From: Asterias amurensis
Lineage: Eukaryota; Echinodermata; Asteroidea; Forcipulatida; Asteriidae
Assembly: GCF_032118995.1 (NCBI RefSeq)
Contig: NC_092654.1
Span: 12,842,284 to 12,906,283, forward strand
DNA: 64,000 nucleotides
Direction: 5' to 3'
Below the pieces are notes generated by a model. It searched no databases. It was not told where the DNA came from and saw only the letters and a list, made by a program, of their open reading frames with translations. Both the position numbers and the translations under genes were made by a program. This document shows, piece after piece, positions 23,368-33,419 of this stretch; position 1 is the first letter of the stretch, and each line of letters starts with the position of its first letter.

Positions 23368-26300
23368 TTATTTAATATTCAACATTTTCCCTAAAATGTC
23401 GGAATAGATTGGTCCATACACAGTCCGATTATGACCTATGACCCGCACAAATTGACCTGCGACCTCCATCAGCTGAGGCTGAACAGTACTAAGACCAGGC
23501 GGGATGCGTGTTGTTGGGTCAAAGTTCACTGGAACAGAGATGAGCATCTTGATGAAAGAGCGCCCTCTAGAATCTGAAAGATTAAAACAAAGAAGCACTT
23601 AATCCTATCTGAAGTAGACTTGACAAGTCATTTAATGTTTGTCGCAGTGATAGCAATCCAAGTTTCTCTGCAATGTTCTTGCGAGACTGCTGATGTTCTT
23701 GCGATACTGCTGACCCCCGCACGACTACTGCTCTCGTGGCTATGTTTAATGGAGAGCAGTCGGGAAGCCAGGAGCCTCGGGCGAGAGCAGTGATCTCGTG
23801 AAAGCAGATCTCGACCACAAGTCTACAATCTGAAGTCAAACAGAATCTATAAACAACTAATACGCAGCAAAACCTTTTTTTTTCTATAGAAATATTTAAA
23901 TGTATGATGAAATACAAAATATTCATAATATATTCTACAAACAGAGTTCAATCAATCCCCAAAAAGTACCTGTTCACTTCAAATTTCTACAAGGAGAGCC
24001 TTATAGCACTTTGATCTTGTCGAAAGGGCACTTTATAAATGCTCTTTGTATGTATGTATGAAGTATATGTGAGCATTGTTACAGAGAATATAGGACAAGA
24101 TTCTCACCTAGTAATTTATGGACACTGTGTTCTCTGTCGCCTGCTGCAATGACTTGACTTTTCAATGCATCGGCCTTCAGTCCATCCATCTCGGCTATTC
24201 CTCGCTCCTTCAGACACTCATTCACATCAGTGCAAACCTGCTCGGCAATGTTTGGCATGATAGTGCGCAGATCTCTGTTGAAATAGCAATAAATAACTTG
24301 TTTACTTTATACAAAATTTCTTTAAAAAGTATAAATTTACGGCTTAAAGGCACCGGACACCTTTAAAAATTGTCAAAGACTATAGTGTATACATAAAATA
24401 ACAAACCTGTGAATATTTGAACTCAATAGGTCCTCGAAGTTGCGATAAAAATAACGGGAACAAAAATAAACCCTTGTCCCATACTTTTAGAAGCTTGAAG
24501 CTTCAATTCAATTATTTTAGTGAGAAATTACTTCCTTCTCAAAAACTACATTACTTCAGAGGGAGCTGTTTCTCACAATGATTTATACTATCAACAGCTC
24601 TCCATTGTTCATACCAAGTAAGTTTGTATGCTAACGAGTAATTTTGCTGACAATTATTCTGAGTAATTTCTTGTATTTAACAGGGAGCACAAAAATATGT
24701 GAGTAGAGTGGTGCGTAGTTCCCTCGCTGTGCCACACTGAATCAGAGTACACTGTTATGGGTGGCTTATGCGCCCCTGTGGCCCAGTTTCATACCTGCTA
24801 GAGCCACAAGTGAGTAGACTTGTATGTTAGATCTCTCCTGCGGCCTTCAGGAAAAATCAAACACTTTCAATTTCTGGTGCTCCCTGGGCATAAAAACGTA
24901 AGAAGCTGGCTGCCAAAGGCGCCCTTTTCATAATTTCATTGCTTACTATTTTTATATGCTTTTTATAATGAAGCCAAGGATGCCTCATAAGTGAACTGAA
25001 CTACTGTAGCTCATCAGAAGCCTGAGAAAACCGTGGGTGCCTGCTATGTGAACCAGAAACACCGGGGTTAACCCATACTTTTCCATAATAAAAGTTTTGT
25101 TCAAGTCTTGCTCAAGGAAACAACTTCAGAAATGGGACACGAACCCACACTCTGCTGATCAGAAACACAAGAACTTGAGTATGGTCCTCTTAACCAGCGT
25201 GCTCAGCAGCTTCAAGTTAAGCCCAGTTCATACTTCCTGATAACGCTTCCTGCGATGCAAATTAAATTTATTAATTTTGGTGTTTACCCATACAACTAGA
25301 TGTGTGTAAGCACTGTATACTCAGTACTTTCCCGCGTCCTGTGAACAAAATATCACAGGCATGTTACTCGGTGGGATTTGAACCCACGGCCCTTGCAATT
25401 CTAGAGCAGTGTCTTACCAACTAGACTACTGAGGTTGCCTGGTGTAGCTTGAGGCAGTTCGAATCCTATATTAATAGATGTTAAATTTGCATCGGGGATA
25501 AAGAGTATTAATTTTGGTTTTTACCCATACACCGATGTGTGTTAGCACTGTATACTCAGTACTTTCCCGAGTCCTGTGAAAAAAAAATCACAGGCATGTT
25601 ACTCGGGTGGGATTCAAACCCACGACCCTTACAACTCGAGAGCAGTGTCTAACCAACGAGGCAGTTCGAATCCTATGTTAAAATTAAATAGCAAATTAAA
25701 TTGCTTCACAAAGAGAAATGGAGCGCGTACCGATTGTTGCAGATGTTGACAAGCCTCCTAAATGATCATTATTAAGACTTACCCCACTCCATCTGAGATG
25801 GCGACGATGTGGTGCTTGAGTGTGCTAGGGAAGCCCTGGATACTTGTGATGATCGGACCCATGTTAGTGTATGTCACCAGCAGGACAGTTGCTATTAGTA
25901 TGGACTTCCGAAGTTTCTCCGCCATTTCCTGCAGCCTTGATTGGTCCATGATAATGGTCTGTTGGTAGAGGAACATTTGATAACCTGGTTTGATGTTTGT
26001 TGAATGGTAACCTTTGGTTAAAGTTTCTAATAGCACAAATTGGTGACAACTAGAGCGGACCTCTTTCTTAAAAATGTCTGGTATGAACACAATTTTGGAT
26101 CAATCCCATTTTGATTGTATACTTGACATTATAAGTGTATACTTCTTCTTTATTTTGCCTGTTCTACAGGTATCTCAAAGTGCTTATTGTTATTTTTATA
26201 TCAATATAAACAACAAAAGAAACCCGCTGGGTTGAACAAAGAAAAATTGACTGAAGTGGGACTTGAACCATCACCCTCCGAATTAACGTGACGGTGCTCT

Positions 26301-29300
26301 ACCAACTGAGCTAGGGTGCCAGTCAGTTATTCTTTTTTTTTAAAGAAAAGTTTTTGAAGTCTTTTAATTATTTATTATAACACCTCATAAGGGTTTCCAA
26401 GGGGCAAACTCCTTTTCTTAGCAATAAGTGTAAGTGGGTTCTTTTATGTGCGTTACACAACACACAAAACGTAAAGTCTTTGTGTCCCAAAGAACGAGCA
26501 ATAATGATCACGTGCCTTGCTTAAGAACACAAGGGTCAAGACCAGCACTCGAACCCACACTCTGCTGATCAGAAACACCAGAGCTTAAGTATGGTGCGCT
26601 TGGTTGACTAAAACATGCCACAGTAACTTCATATTTTTTCTATTTCAATAGATATTTTGATTAGTTATTCTACAGATAATGTGCAAAAAATAGTTAATGG
26701 CCTGACAATTCGACCCTAGCAGAGTCTTTCTCGAAGGGTAACTGACAACACAACAAACATGAACAGGTAACTAAGTGAAACACAAGCAGTGAAGTGGAAA
26801 AAAACATACAGAAAAAAGCAAGGGATAATGTCACGTAACTGTACTATGTTGATATACTAAGAAGGGACACTTGGTTTGTGAAAGCAGATGAAATATCTAC
26901 ATGCATGAGGGACAGGGAGATCTCCGGACAACATCATTGACCGTGGATACCACTCAAAATAAAAGAGTAGAGGAGCAAATGCAAACAACATTACCTCAGG
27001 GAACAGCTTTGTATCTTCCCAATCCAACAGTGCCATATAAGCATGGTTCAATATCCTCACAGGGGTGAGCGCAGACTCTGATGAAACAGCGCCCTCTGCT
27101 GACGGTGGGGAGTCTTGTGACCTTAGGTCATCTGCAGCCTCTTCCAGCCATTTCCTGGTCAGTTCCAGGCCATCTATAACAATAAAGTCCAATAAATACT
27201 TGGCCAAGTTAATAATAATAATAATATCAAAGTCTTATATAGCCACTTATCTACCAACAATCACTCAAGGTGCTTAGTAGGCCTACATTTTATACAGAAA
27301 AGTTATTGAAGATATGAATTCCCAGACGCAATAATGTAGCACCTCATAAGGTTTTACAAGGTGCAAAGGCGCATTCAGCAGCCACAGCCAGGAACACCGT
27401 GGCAAACCCCTTATCTACTCAATAAGTGCACTGGGTTCCTTTTTTCTTGCATTACACAACACACGGGACTCGCGTGATGTGGCACAACTGTTTCAGCCGT
27501 TGCTCTTGACCAAAAGGAATGAAGAAACTGTCTTAAAAGAACAGGTGCAAGGTCCCGTGTCACGCTTATGAATTAACACTTTTTATCGGTCATTAACAAA
27601 AGGTTTATGCACACCCACGTGACGCGCTCTCCACCAATAGGAGTAGAGAAACTGTCTGGGGTATTTATGAATGCGCTTTTCTGAGAGTCCTTGGCTTCAC
27701 AACCAGAATTGATAAATGAAATTAAACACAACATATTTACCTGTATATATTTGGTTACCATGTGTGTATATAACTGCTACTTGCAATGGGATAATTCTTC
27801 TTTAGAGAACTGTCATGCTTTATATCTACATAGTAGAATATAAAGCAAGACAGTTCTCTAAGAACAAACTTTACTTGCAAGTAGATATATACAAATGGTG
27901 TTACAACAAACCAGATATATTATATATTTGGTTTGCGGTAACACCACAAGATGAGCAGAATATACTGTTCGAAATGTCGAGACCAAACCAACTCTTTTCA
28001 GAGCCACCACTCCTTCAAAAGAGATTTTACTCATGGTTGTACCCACAAGTTTACTATTCATATCCATATTTATAGTTACTATTAACACCATGTGTGTATC
28101 TACTTGCAAGGTCGAGTTTGTTCTTAGAGAACTGTCTTGCTTTATTCTACAACCACGGAGTAGATGTTCGGGGGTTCGGGAGACTTCTCAGTTCTGAAAA
28201 GAACTATCCTGCTTTTTTATCTAGTACCCGGGCGGATGGTATAGAAAATAGGCTGGGACTACTACTTGAGCTTATAGGATCGTGATTAACTGTACTACAA
28301 CACTGTCATTTCTTAAATTGGTCTCAACGCTTCGACTAGCTTGCTCTACTGATCGTCAGGAGACTGAAGAGGTAAGAGAAGAGTGGGCCCACATGGCTAG
28401 TACAGTGATTAAGTTCACTTTTCTGAGAGTACTTTGCTTCACAATCAGAATTGATAAATGAAACATTACCTGGTTGTGTCTTGAGGAACTCTTGGAATTT
28501 ACCCCTCTCATAATCTACAGACTGCTGCTTCAGATGCGGCCTCAGACTCTGAAGCGTGAAGTTCGCCATGTCCAGTTTCATCAACTCAAGAACCCGGAAG
28601 ATTTCTCTGCAACGAGTAAGTTAATCACTCATCAAGAACTGAAATGTTTCCATACATTTTATTCATTTATTTTATTTACTTATTTATTACACCCCCACGG
28701 CATAGTAGCACCAGGGGGGGGGGGGATGGTTGGCTTCTGGACTCGCTAGAAGTTGAAAGGTTGACTGCTGCAGTCATTCCGACTGACCTCTGGAGCACCT
28801 TGGTTTCAGACGCCGATCCCGTCATAGGCAGAGCCAATGTAAATATTATGTAAAGTTCACCTGTCTGAAACCAACGATTATTTGGGTAGTCCTTAGAGTC
28901 AATCCTAATCTATTTGGTTCAGCGCGCCTGTTTGAAACGGCCCCGGTTAAAGATGCTTGAAGACATTTACCTAAAGAGTGGAACGACATCTGATATTTCC
29001 TTGAGCTTTGCAATCTCCTCATCCCTGACCGGAGCACACAGATTTGCCATGGTATTGATAATGAAGTTACCGTAGTGATGCACATCTAAGATGCCATGCT
29101 CAGCTTGCTGCTGGATGAGGGGCAAGTCGATGCCCTCTTCTATCTGGGTTCGGAGGCGGTCGTGATGAGGCAGGAGGATGGATACAAGGAGCTAAAATAA
29201 TAATAATATTTTTGTATCTTATCGGAAATTATCGGAGACAAATTAATTTTTTTTTATGACCTCTCAAGATAAAGGTACTGTACATGGCTTAGCCAAGAAT

Positions 29301-32300
29301 GTTTGTTTGTCTGCTAAGTTAAAAAAAATTCAATGTTCAAAGTAATTTGTTTCGGGTGTTAACATTGAGGCTTCTGTTAACTCCTCGGTCACGATTGAAC
29401 TGCAATTTGTATATAATTTAAATATTGTTGCGCTTTATAAGTTTTCATTATTATTGATGGGTATGTTCCTTCTGGAATAAAACAAAAAATCAAATCAAAT
29501 CAATATTAATTGTTTTGGATACGTTTTGTGCGACACAACACAAACGTCCACAGATTTACATTAAACCTACACTATTTAAAGATATCGATTGTAGAAAGCT
29601 CCCCTTTCATTATTATTATTGTTAAAACATTATTTGCTTAGGCGCTTTCGATCTGTTAAGCAGAAATGAGCAGGTTACCAGTCACAACCTGTACATGTGG
29701 CAAGGTAAATGGGTGTAAGCATAATTTTGTTGTGCTCTTAGCTACTACTTGTGCTTAAAGACACTGGACACTATTGGTAATTGTCACGGACCAGTCTTCT
29801 CACTTTAGTGTAACTCAACATATGCATAAAATAACAAACCTGTGAAAATATGAGCTTAATTGGTCGTCGAAGTTGTGAGATATGAATGAAATAGAAAACA
29901 CCCTTATCACACAAAGTTGTGTGCTTTCAGATGCTTGATTTCAAGACCTCAAAATCTAATTCTGAAGTCTCAAAATCAAATTTGTGAAAAATTACTTCTT
30001 TCTCGAAACTTACTTCACTTCAGAGGGAGCCGTTTCTCTCAATGTTTTATACTTTCAACCTCTCTCCATTACTCGATACCAAGTAGGTTTTTATGCTAAA
30101 AATTATTTTGAGTAATTACAAATAGTGTCCACTGCCTTTAAAGCAGCTTTATGAAATCTGGCACATGTCATGCTTCAATTCCTAACTCTGAAGTATCAAC
30201 AAAAGAGGTCAATCTTTCTGGATCAAGTGGTAACTATTCCTGACAATCAATTAGCAACAAGGTCACACAGAGGTGTTTTGCATATTACTATTGTCAACAT
30301 GCCCATGCTTGGTTGGATCCGAGGCACACAGGATGATCGTTGTTTTTAACATGTTGGGGCCATCTCTTTGGAATAGCTTCCCACAGCTTCAACTCTGACC
30401 AGCAGAAACTTGTTCTCAATTTGAAACACTTCTCAACATCTGTTTCGGAGATCAAAGCTTTCGGCTTTTGATTGTCTGTGTATTTAGAGTTTTTGTTTCT
30501 GCACCAGGAAGTTCATCCTTGACCGACACGGTGAACTAGAATCGTTCGATATTATTATTATTATTTATTATTACTACCAAGTACTGCAGTGCTTGAAATG
30601 CTACTGCCATAAGTCTTTTTGCGGAATGGTGGACATAACACTACTCTTTATTAGGTTGTGGTACAATGGTTCAAAACCAAACAGTGCACTCTTAAAGGCA
30701 GTGGACACTATTGGTTATTACTCAAAATAATTATTAGCATAAAACCTTTCTTGGTGACAAGTAATGGGGAGTGGTTGATGTTATAAAACAATGTGAGGAA
30801 CGGCACCCTCTGAAGTGCCATAGATTTCGAGAAGGAAGTAATTTTCCACGAATTTGATTTCGAGACCTCAGATTTAGAATTTTGAGGTCTCGAAATCAAG
30901 CATCTGAAAGCATGCAACTTCGATGACCGATTGAGCTCAAATTTTCACAGGTTTGTTATTTTATGCATATGTTAAGATACAGCAAGTGAGAAGACTGGTC
31001 TTTGACAATTACCAATAGTGTCCAGTGTTTTTAAGAAAACAAAAACAACAAGTTTGTAAGAGTTTACCAAATATAGCCTCAAATTATGATACACGATAGA
31101 AAACTTAGATGAGTGGCTTTAGAATCAGCTTGTGATTAAGTTTGTGTACCAACCTCTTTGACCTCCCCCAGTAGTGTAATGGAATGGTCGTAAGTCGGTG
31201 GGTCGTCCTCAAGTTGCTGTCTCAGGGTATCCCAGAATGCCTTGTGCACTATATCACGACACTGTTTCTCAATACTGCAAAGATGTGTTAAAAAAAAAAA
31301 CACTTATAACAAGTATACAAACAGGGTTTGGGATGGTTGGTCGTGTGGGTTTGCCAAACATACCAAGATTTAATAGCAAGTTTGTTATTTATTACTCAGC
31401 CGATTTGTTTCATAGAGCATGGGCTGAACTGAGGACTGCAACGGTAAACTGTGTTGTTAACTACTTTTAGCTCTATGAAATTGGATCTCTGCTGGGCATG
31501 AAGCAGTGTCAAAATAATAGTAAAGAAATACATTCTTTAGCTTCACAACCAGAATAGTCAATAAATGAATAAATGATGATCTATACTTACGAGTTCTCAG
31601 GCAGGTCTTTTGGTTTGAGCTTAAAGTTACCATCCACTACAATCTCATGAGCAAGAGCCATGTTGGTTACGAGTCCCGATGCTCTCAGTAACTCTTCAAA
31701 TGTTGCATGCTTGTGTGGAGAGGCTACCATGGAATATTAAAACACTGTTTAAAGTCATGAAACACAAAAATTACAGTGAAATATTAGTATATCTGTAACA
31801 GGCTCAAAAACATCAAGTTGGGAATAGAGCATTATGATGTAAAAGGCCACTTTTTGGGGTTCTACTTTTCCACAGTGGAAGACCATAATTGCAAAACAGC
31901 GCTATACAAGATTATAAAGTTATGAGTTTTGCTTCTTTGCAGAATGTCTTGCAAACAACTGAGTTATGCACCTTTTTACTTCAGATATCACATAACAAAT
32001 CACATGGTAAAGAAACTGATTGGGTAAATTTATCCAGTCAGTTTCATTACTTTGTGGTTTATTATTTGATACTTCTCAGTCTTAATATAGAGCCTATGGC
32101 TTAAAATATGTCTGAAAAGTTCAAGTTTAACAATGAAATGTATGAAAATAAAACAATATTAACAAATCAACAAGGGTTTTTCTTTAGGACTTTTTTTTTA
32201 CTTTTATTTTTTTTACATCACATGAACTTTAGGCTAAGTAGTGAAGCCTCAAGTTCATGGTCTTTATTAAACTACTAAAACTTGATCATTCTACTTCAAG

Positions 32301-33364
32301 ACACATTACTGATGAGGCTATTTCCTCAAGGGTTGTTTCTTTGAGCATTTTTATTTGAGACCGTTTTGAATGAAGTTTAGAACTTTGTTTACATTACATG
32401 AACTTGGTGATTCGCTACTTTGCCTCAAGTTGATTGTCTTTTATACATTGTAATTTGATTGATGCCTAACCAATTGGGCTGTTTCTTCTATGGTTTTCAC
32501 CTAAAAAACTGTTTCAATTATTATTTTTTAAAGCTTTTTTTTTTTAATCACATGAACTTAAAGCAAAGTGGTGATTCACCACTTTGCCTCAAGTTCATGG
32601 TCTTTATAGTTTGAGTTTGATATAGTGCCTTACCAATGGGGCTGTTTTCTCACAGGTTGTTTCCTCTAGGGTTTTAATTTGAGACCTTTTGAATGAATTT
32701 CACAACTTTTTGTCGAAATCACATGAGCTTGAAGCAAAGTGGCGAGTCATGGTTTTTACTCAGGCCTGTAATTTTATCTTTGAGAGGGAAAGGTCAGTTT
32801 CATTTTGCAATGGGCACTTCCATTGGAAACTATATTGGTATATTGGAATCTTTTAAAGGGGCACAAAGGCCAAGACCAGGGGCCAATTTCATAGATCTGC
32901 TTAAGCAAAAATTTTGCACGAAAACAGCTCGCTTATTTTACACATGTTACTGGCCAAAATGTTATGCCATATACATTGATTGTGACTGGTATTTAGCTGT
33001 TGTTCACTTAGCATAACAATTGAGTGGAGTCTTGGTCGGTAATCTGATTTTACTAAGCAAGGATTTTTTTGCTTAAGCACAACTTTTTGCTTAAGCAGCT
33101 CTATGAAATTGGGCCCTGGGAAACAGAGGCGATGACCTCCTTGGCTCTGTGACATTCCAGGCCTTGTCTTTATAGTTGGATGGATGCCTTACCGATTGGG
33201 CTGTTTCCTCGTGGGCTATTCACTCTGGGTTTCTTCCTGATCATATCTCCTTCTCCCGAGGAGTCTAAAGGATGTTCACCCTCAGCTGAGCAAGCCCCAG
33301 GAGCATCCTTACTCTCATCTTCACTCCCAAGCTTAGCGTTGTCCTCCTTGTCGTCAATAGGCAT
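23368..33364 (-). CDS. TCP11L1: T-complex protein 11-like protein 1
   Basis: Member of the Tcp11 family (sperm function is known for TCP11; the molecular role of TCP11L1 is poorly defined). Coding exons (minus): 33193-33364, 31591-31723, 31154-31274, 28971-29191, 28470-28606, 26995-27173, 25783-25958, 24108-24274, 23368-23573. Junctions are GT/AG, phases agree, 503 aa result (human 509). Residues 1-58 are acidic and Ser-rich, probably disordered. The Tcp11 domain follows: [17 protein letters not shown] and LPENS in exon 2, [10 protein letters not shown] with DDPPTYDHS in exon 3, [10 protein letters not shown] and [15 protein letters not shown] across exons 4-5, MDQSRLQEM in exon 7. Each of these blocks matches the vertebrate protein closely. 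The start is the first ATG after a TTTCTCACAG acceptor at 33420-33421, so at least one non-coding exon lies upstream. Intron 1 contains repeated exon-edge pieces (32215-33215). Confidence 0.95.
24343..24690. mobile_element. MITE family A, worn copy
   Basis: Left end TTAAAGGCACCGGACACCTT; internal CATAAAATAACAAACCTGTG and CTTCAGAGGGAGCTGTTTCT; the right end fades near 24690. Confidence 0.7.
25300..25450 (-). mobile_element. tRNA-derived SINE, copy 1
   Basis: Minus-strand head CAGTAGTCTAGTTGGTAAGA (A-box-like), then GGGTTCAAATCCCACC (B box), then ACATGCCTGTGATATTTTGT and GGAAAGTACTGAGTATACAG. A second copy follows at 25500-25660 and a plus-strand copy lies at 45340-45515. Not a functional tRNA: no closing acceptor stem. 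Confidence 0.8.
25495..25665 (-). mobile_element. tRNA-derived SINE, copy 2
   Basis: Same body as copy 1, including CACAGGCATGTTACTCGG in plus orientation and GGGTTTGAATCCCACCC on the minus strand. Confidence 0.78.
26215..26325 (-). mobile_element. tRNA-derived SINE (GCTCAGTTGGTAGAGC head)
   Basis: Minus strand reads TAGCTCAGTTGGTAGAGCAC, then GGTTCAAGTCCCAC. A related head occurs at 62695-62790. It lacks a 3' acceptor stem partner and runs on into GACTGAAGT..., so I do not call a tRNA gene. Confidence 0.7.
26355..26640 (-). mobile_element. tRNA-derived SINE (long variable arm type)
   Basis: Contains CACACTCTGCTGATCAGAAA and GCACTCGAACCC on the plus strand, matching 25120-25210, 37220-37290 and the plus-strand copy at 51245-51530. 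Confidence 0.65.
27200..27460 (-). mobile_element. SINE body fragment
   Basis: Starts with an AAT-repeat tail at about 27205-27225, then TCTTATATAGCC, GTGCTTAGTAGGCC and CACCTCATAAGGTTTTACAA, shared with 26370-26470 and 36890-37150. Confidence 0.55.
27460..27675. mobile_element. MITE, copy inverted relative to 56795-57030
   Basis: Shares GATGTGGCACAACTGTTT, GAGAAACTGTCT and the two similar subterminal blocks CTCTCCACCAATAGGAGT and TTGACCAAAAGGAATGAAG with the inverse copy at 56795-57030. Confidence 0.65.
27755..28300. mobile_element. Hairpin-rich element with a histone-like stem-loop (TCP11L1 intron 5)
   Basis: Inverted ends TTGCAAGTAGATATATACAA (27875) and TGTGTGTATCTACTTGCAAG (28091). Inside are AAGACAGTTCTCTAAGAAC and its near inverse, GGTGTTA / TAACACC pairs, and CTCTTTTCAGAGCCACCACT followed by TTCAAAAGAG. 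The stem-loop segment recurs at 50330-50400 and, changed, at 59215-59240. Confidence 0.6.
28716..28952. mobile_element. Dispersed repeat, GTCTGAAACCAACATT family
   Basis: Shares TCTGGAGCACCTTGGTTTCA, CTGTCTGAAACCAAC and GGCGCGCCTGTTTGAAA-like blocks with 48595-48865. Confidence 0.65.
29755..30141. mobile_element. MITE family A, full copy
   Basis: Ends TTAAAGACACTGGACACTAT and ATAGTGTCCACTGCCTTTAA; in TCP11L1 intron 3. Confidence 0.85.
30285..30580 (+). mobile_element. LINE 3' end remnant with ATT tail
   Basis: The segment around 30345-30385 translates to a [11 protein letters not shown]-like motif, common at the C-terminus of CR1/L2-type reverse transcriptase ORFs, and ends in an ATT run at about 30553-30575. 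Short and worn. Confidence 0.5.
30692..31034. mobile_element. MITE family A, full copy (opposite orientation)
   Basis: Begins TTAAAGGCAGTGGACACTAT and ends ATAGTGTCCAGTGTTTTTAA. Core CGAGACCTCAGATTT / TTGAGGTCTCG present. Confidence 0.85.
32761..33164. mobile_element. AGGCCTG MITE with a nested MITE
   Basis: Outer ends CAGGCCTG and CCAGGCC; inner element GGGCCAATTTCATAG to CTATGAAATTGGGCCC at 32880-33116. Same arrangement as 9684-10137. Confidence 0.8.
32880..33116. mobile_element. MITE, GGGCCCAATTTCATAG family (nested)
   Basis: 237 bp; terminal inverted repeats include GATCTGCTTAAGCA / TGCTTAAGCAGCTC. Confidence 0.85.
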
Positions 33365-33419
33365 TGTATTGAGGATTCGACAACGAGTTTGTAGATCAAT
33401 TTATCTTCTTTGCACTGGT

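Larger units (their letters stand above)
32215..33215 (-). repeat. Tandem repeats of the TCP11L1 exon 1 edge in intron 1
   Basis: Units start at about 32215, 32391, 32546 and 32717, each roughly 155-175 bp, and share ACATGAACTT, CTCAAGTTCATGGTCTTTAT, then TGCCTTACCAATTGGGCTGT and TTTCCTC. The last unit includes the real exon 1 end and its splice donor (33191-33193) and is split by the nested MITEs at 32761-33164. The unit at about 32625-32660 keeps an intact donor (ATTG|GTAAGG on the minus strand). Confidence 0.85.

Noticed and set aside
25380-25440. Possible tRNA gene (A and B boxes present)
   Set aside because: No paired acceptor stem, conserved SINE body follows, and sister copies exist at 25495 and 45340.
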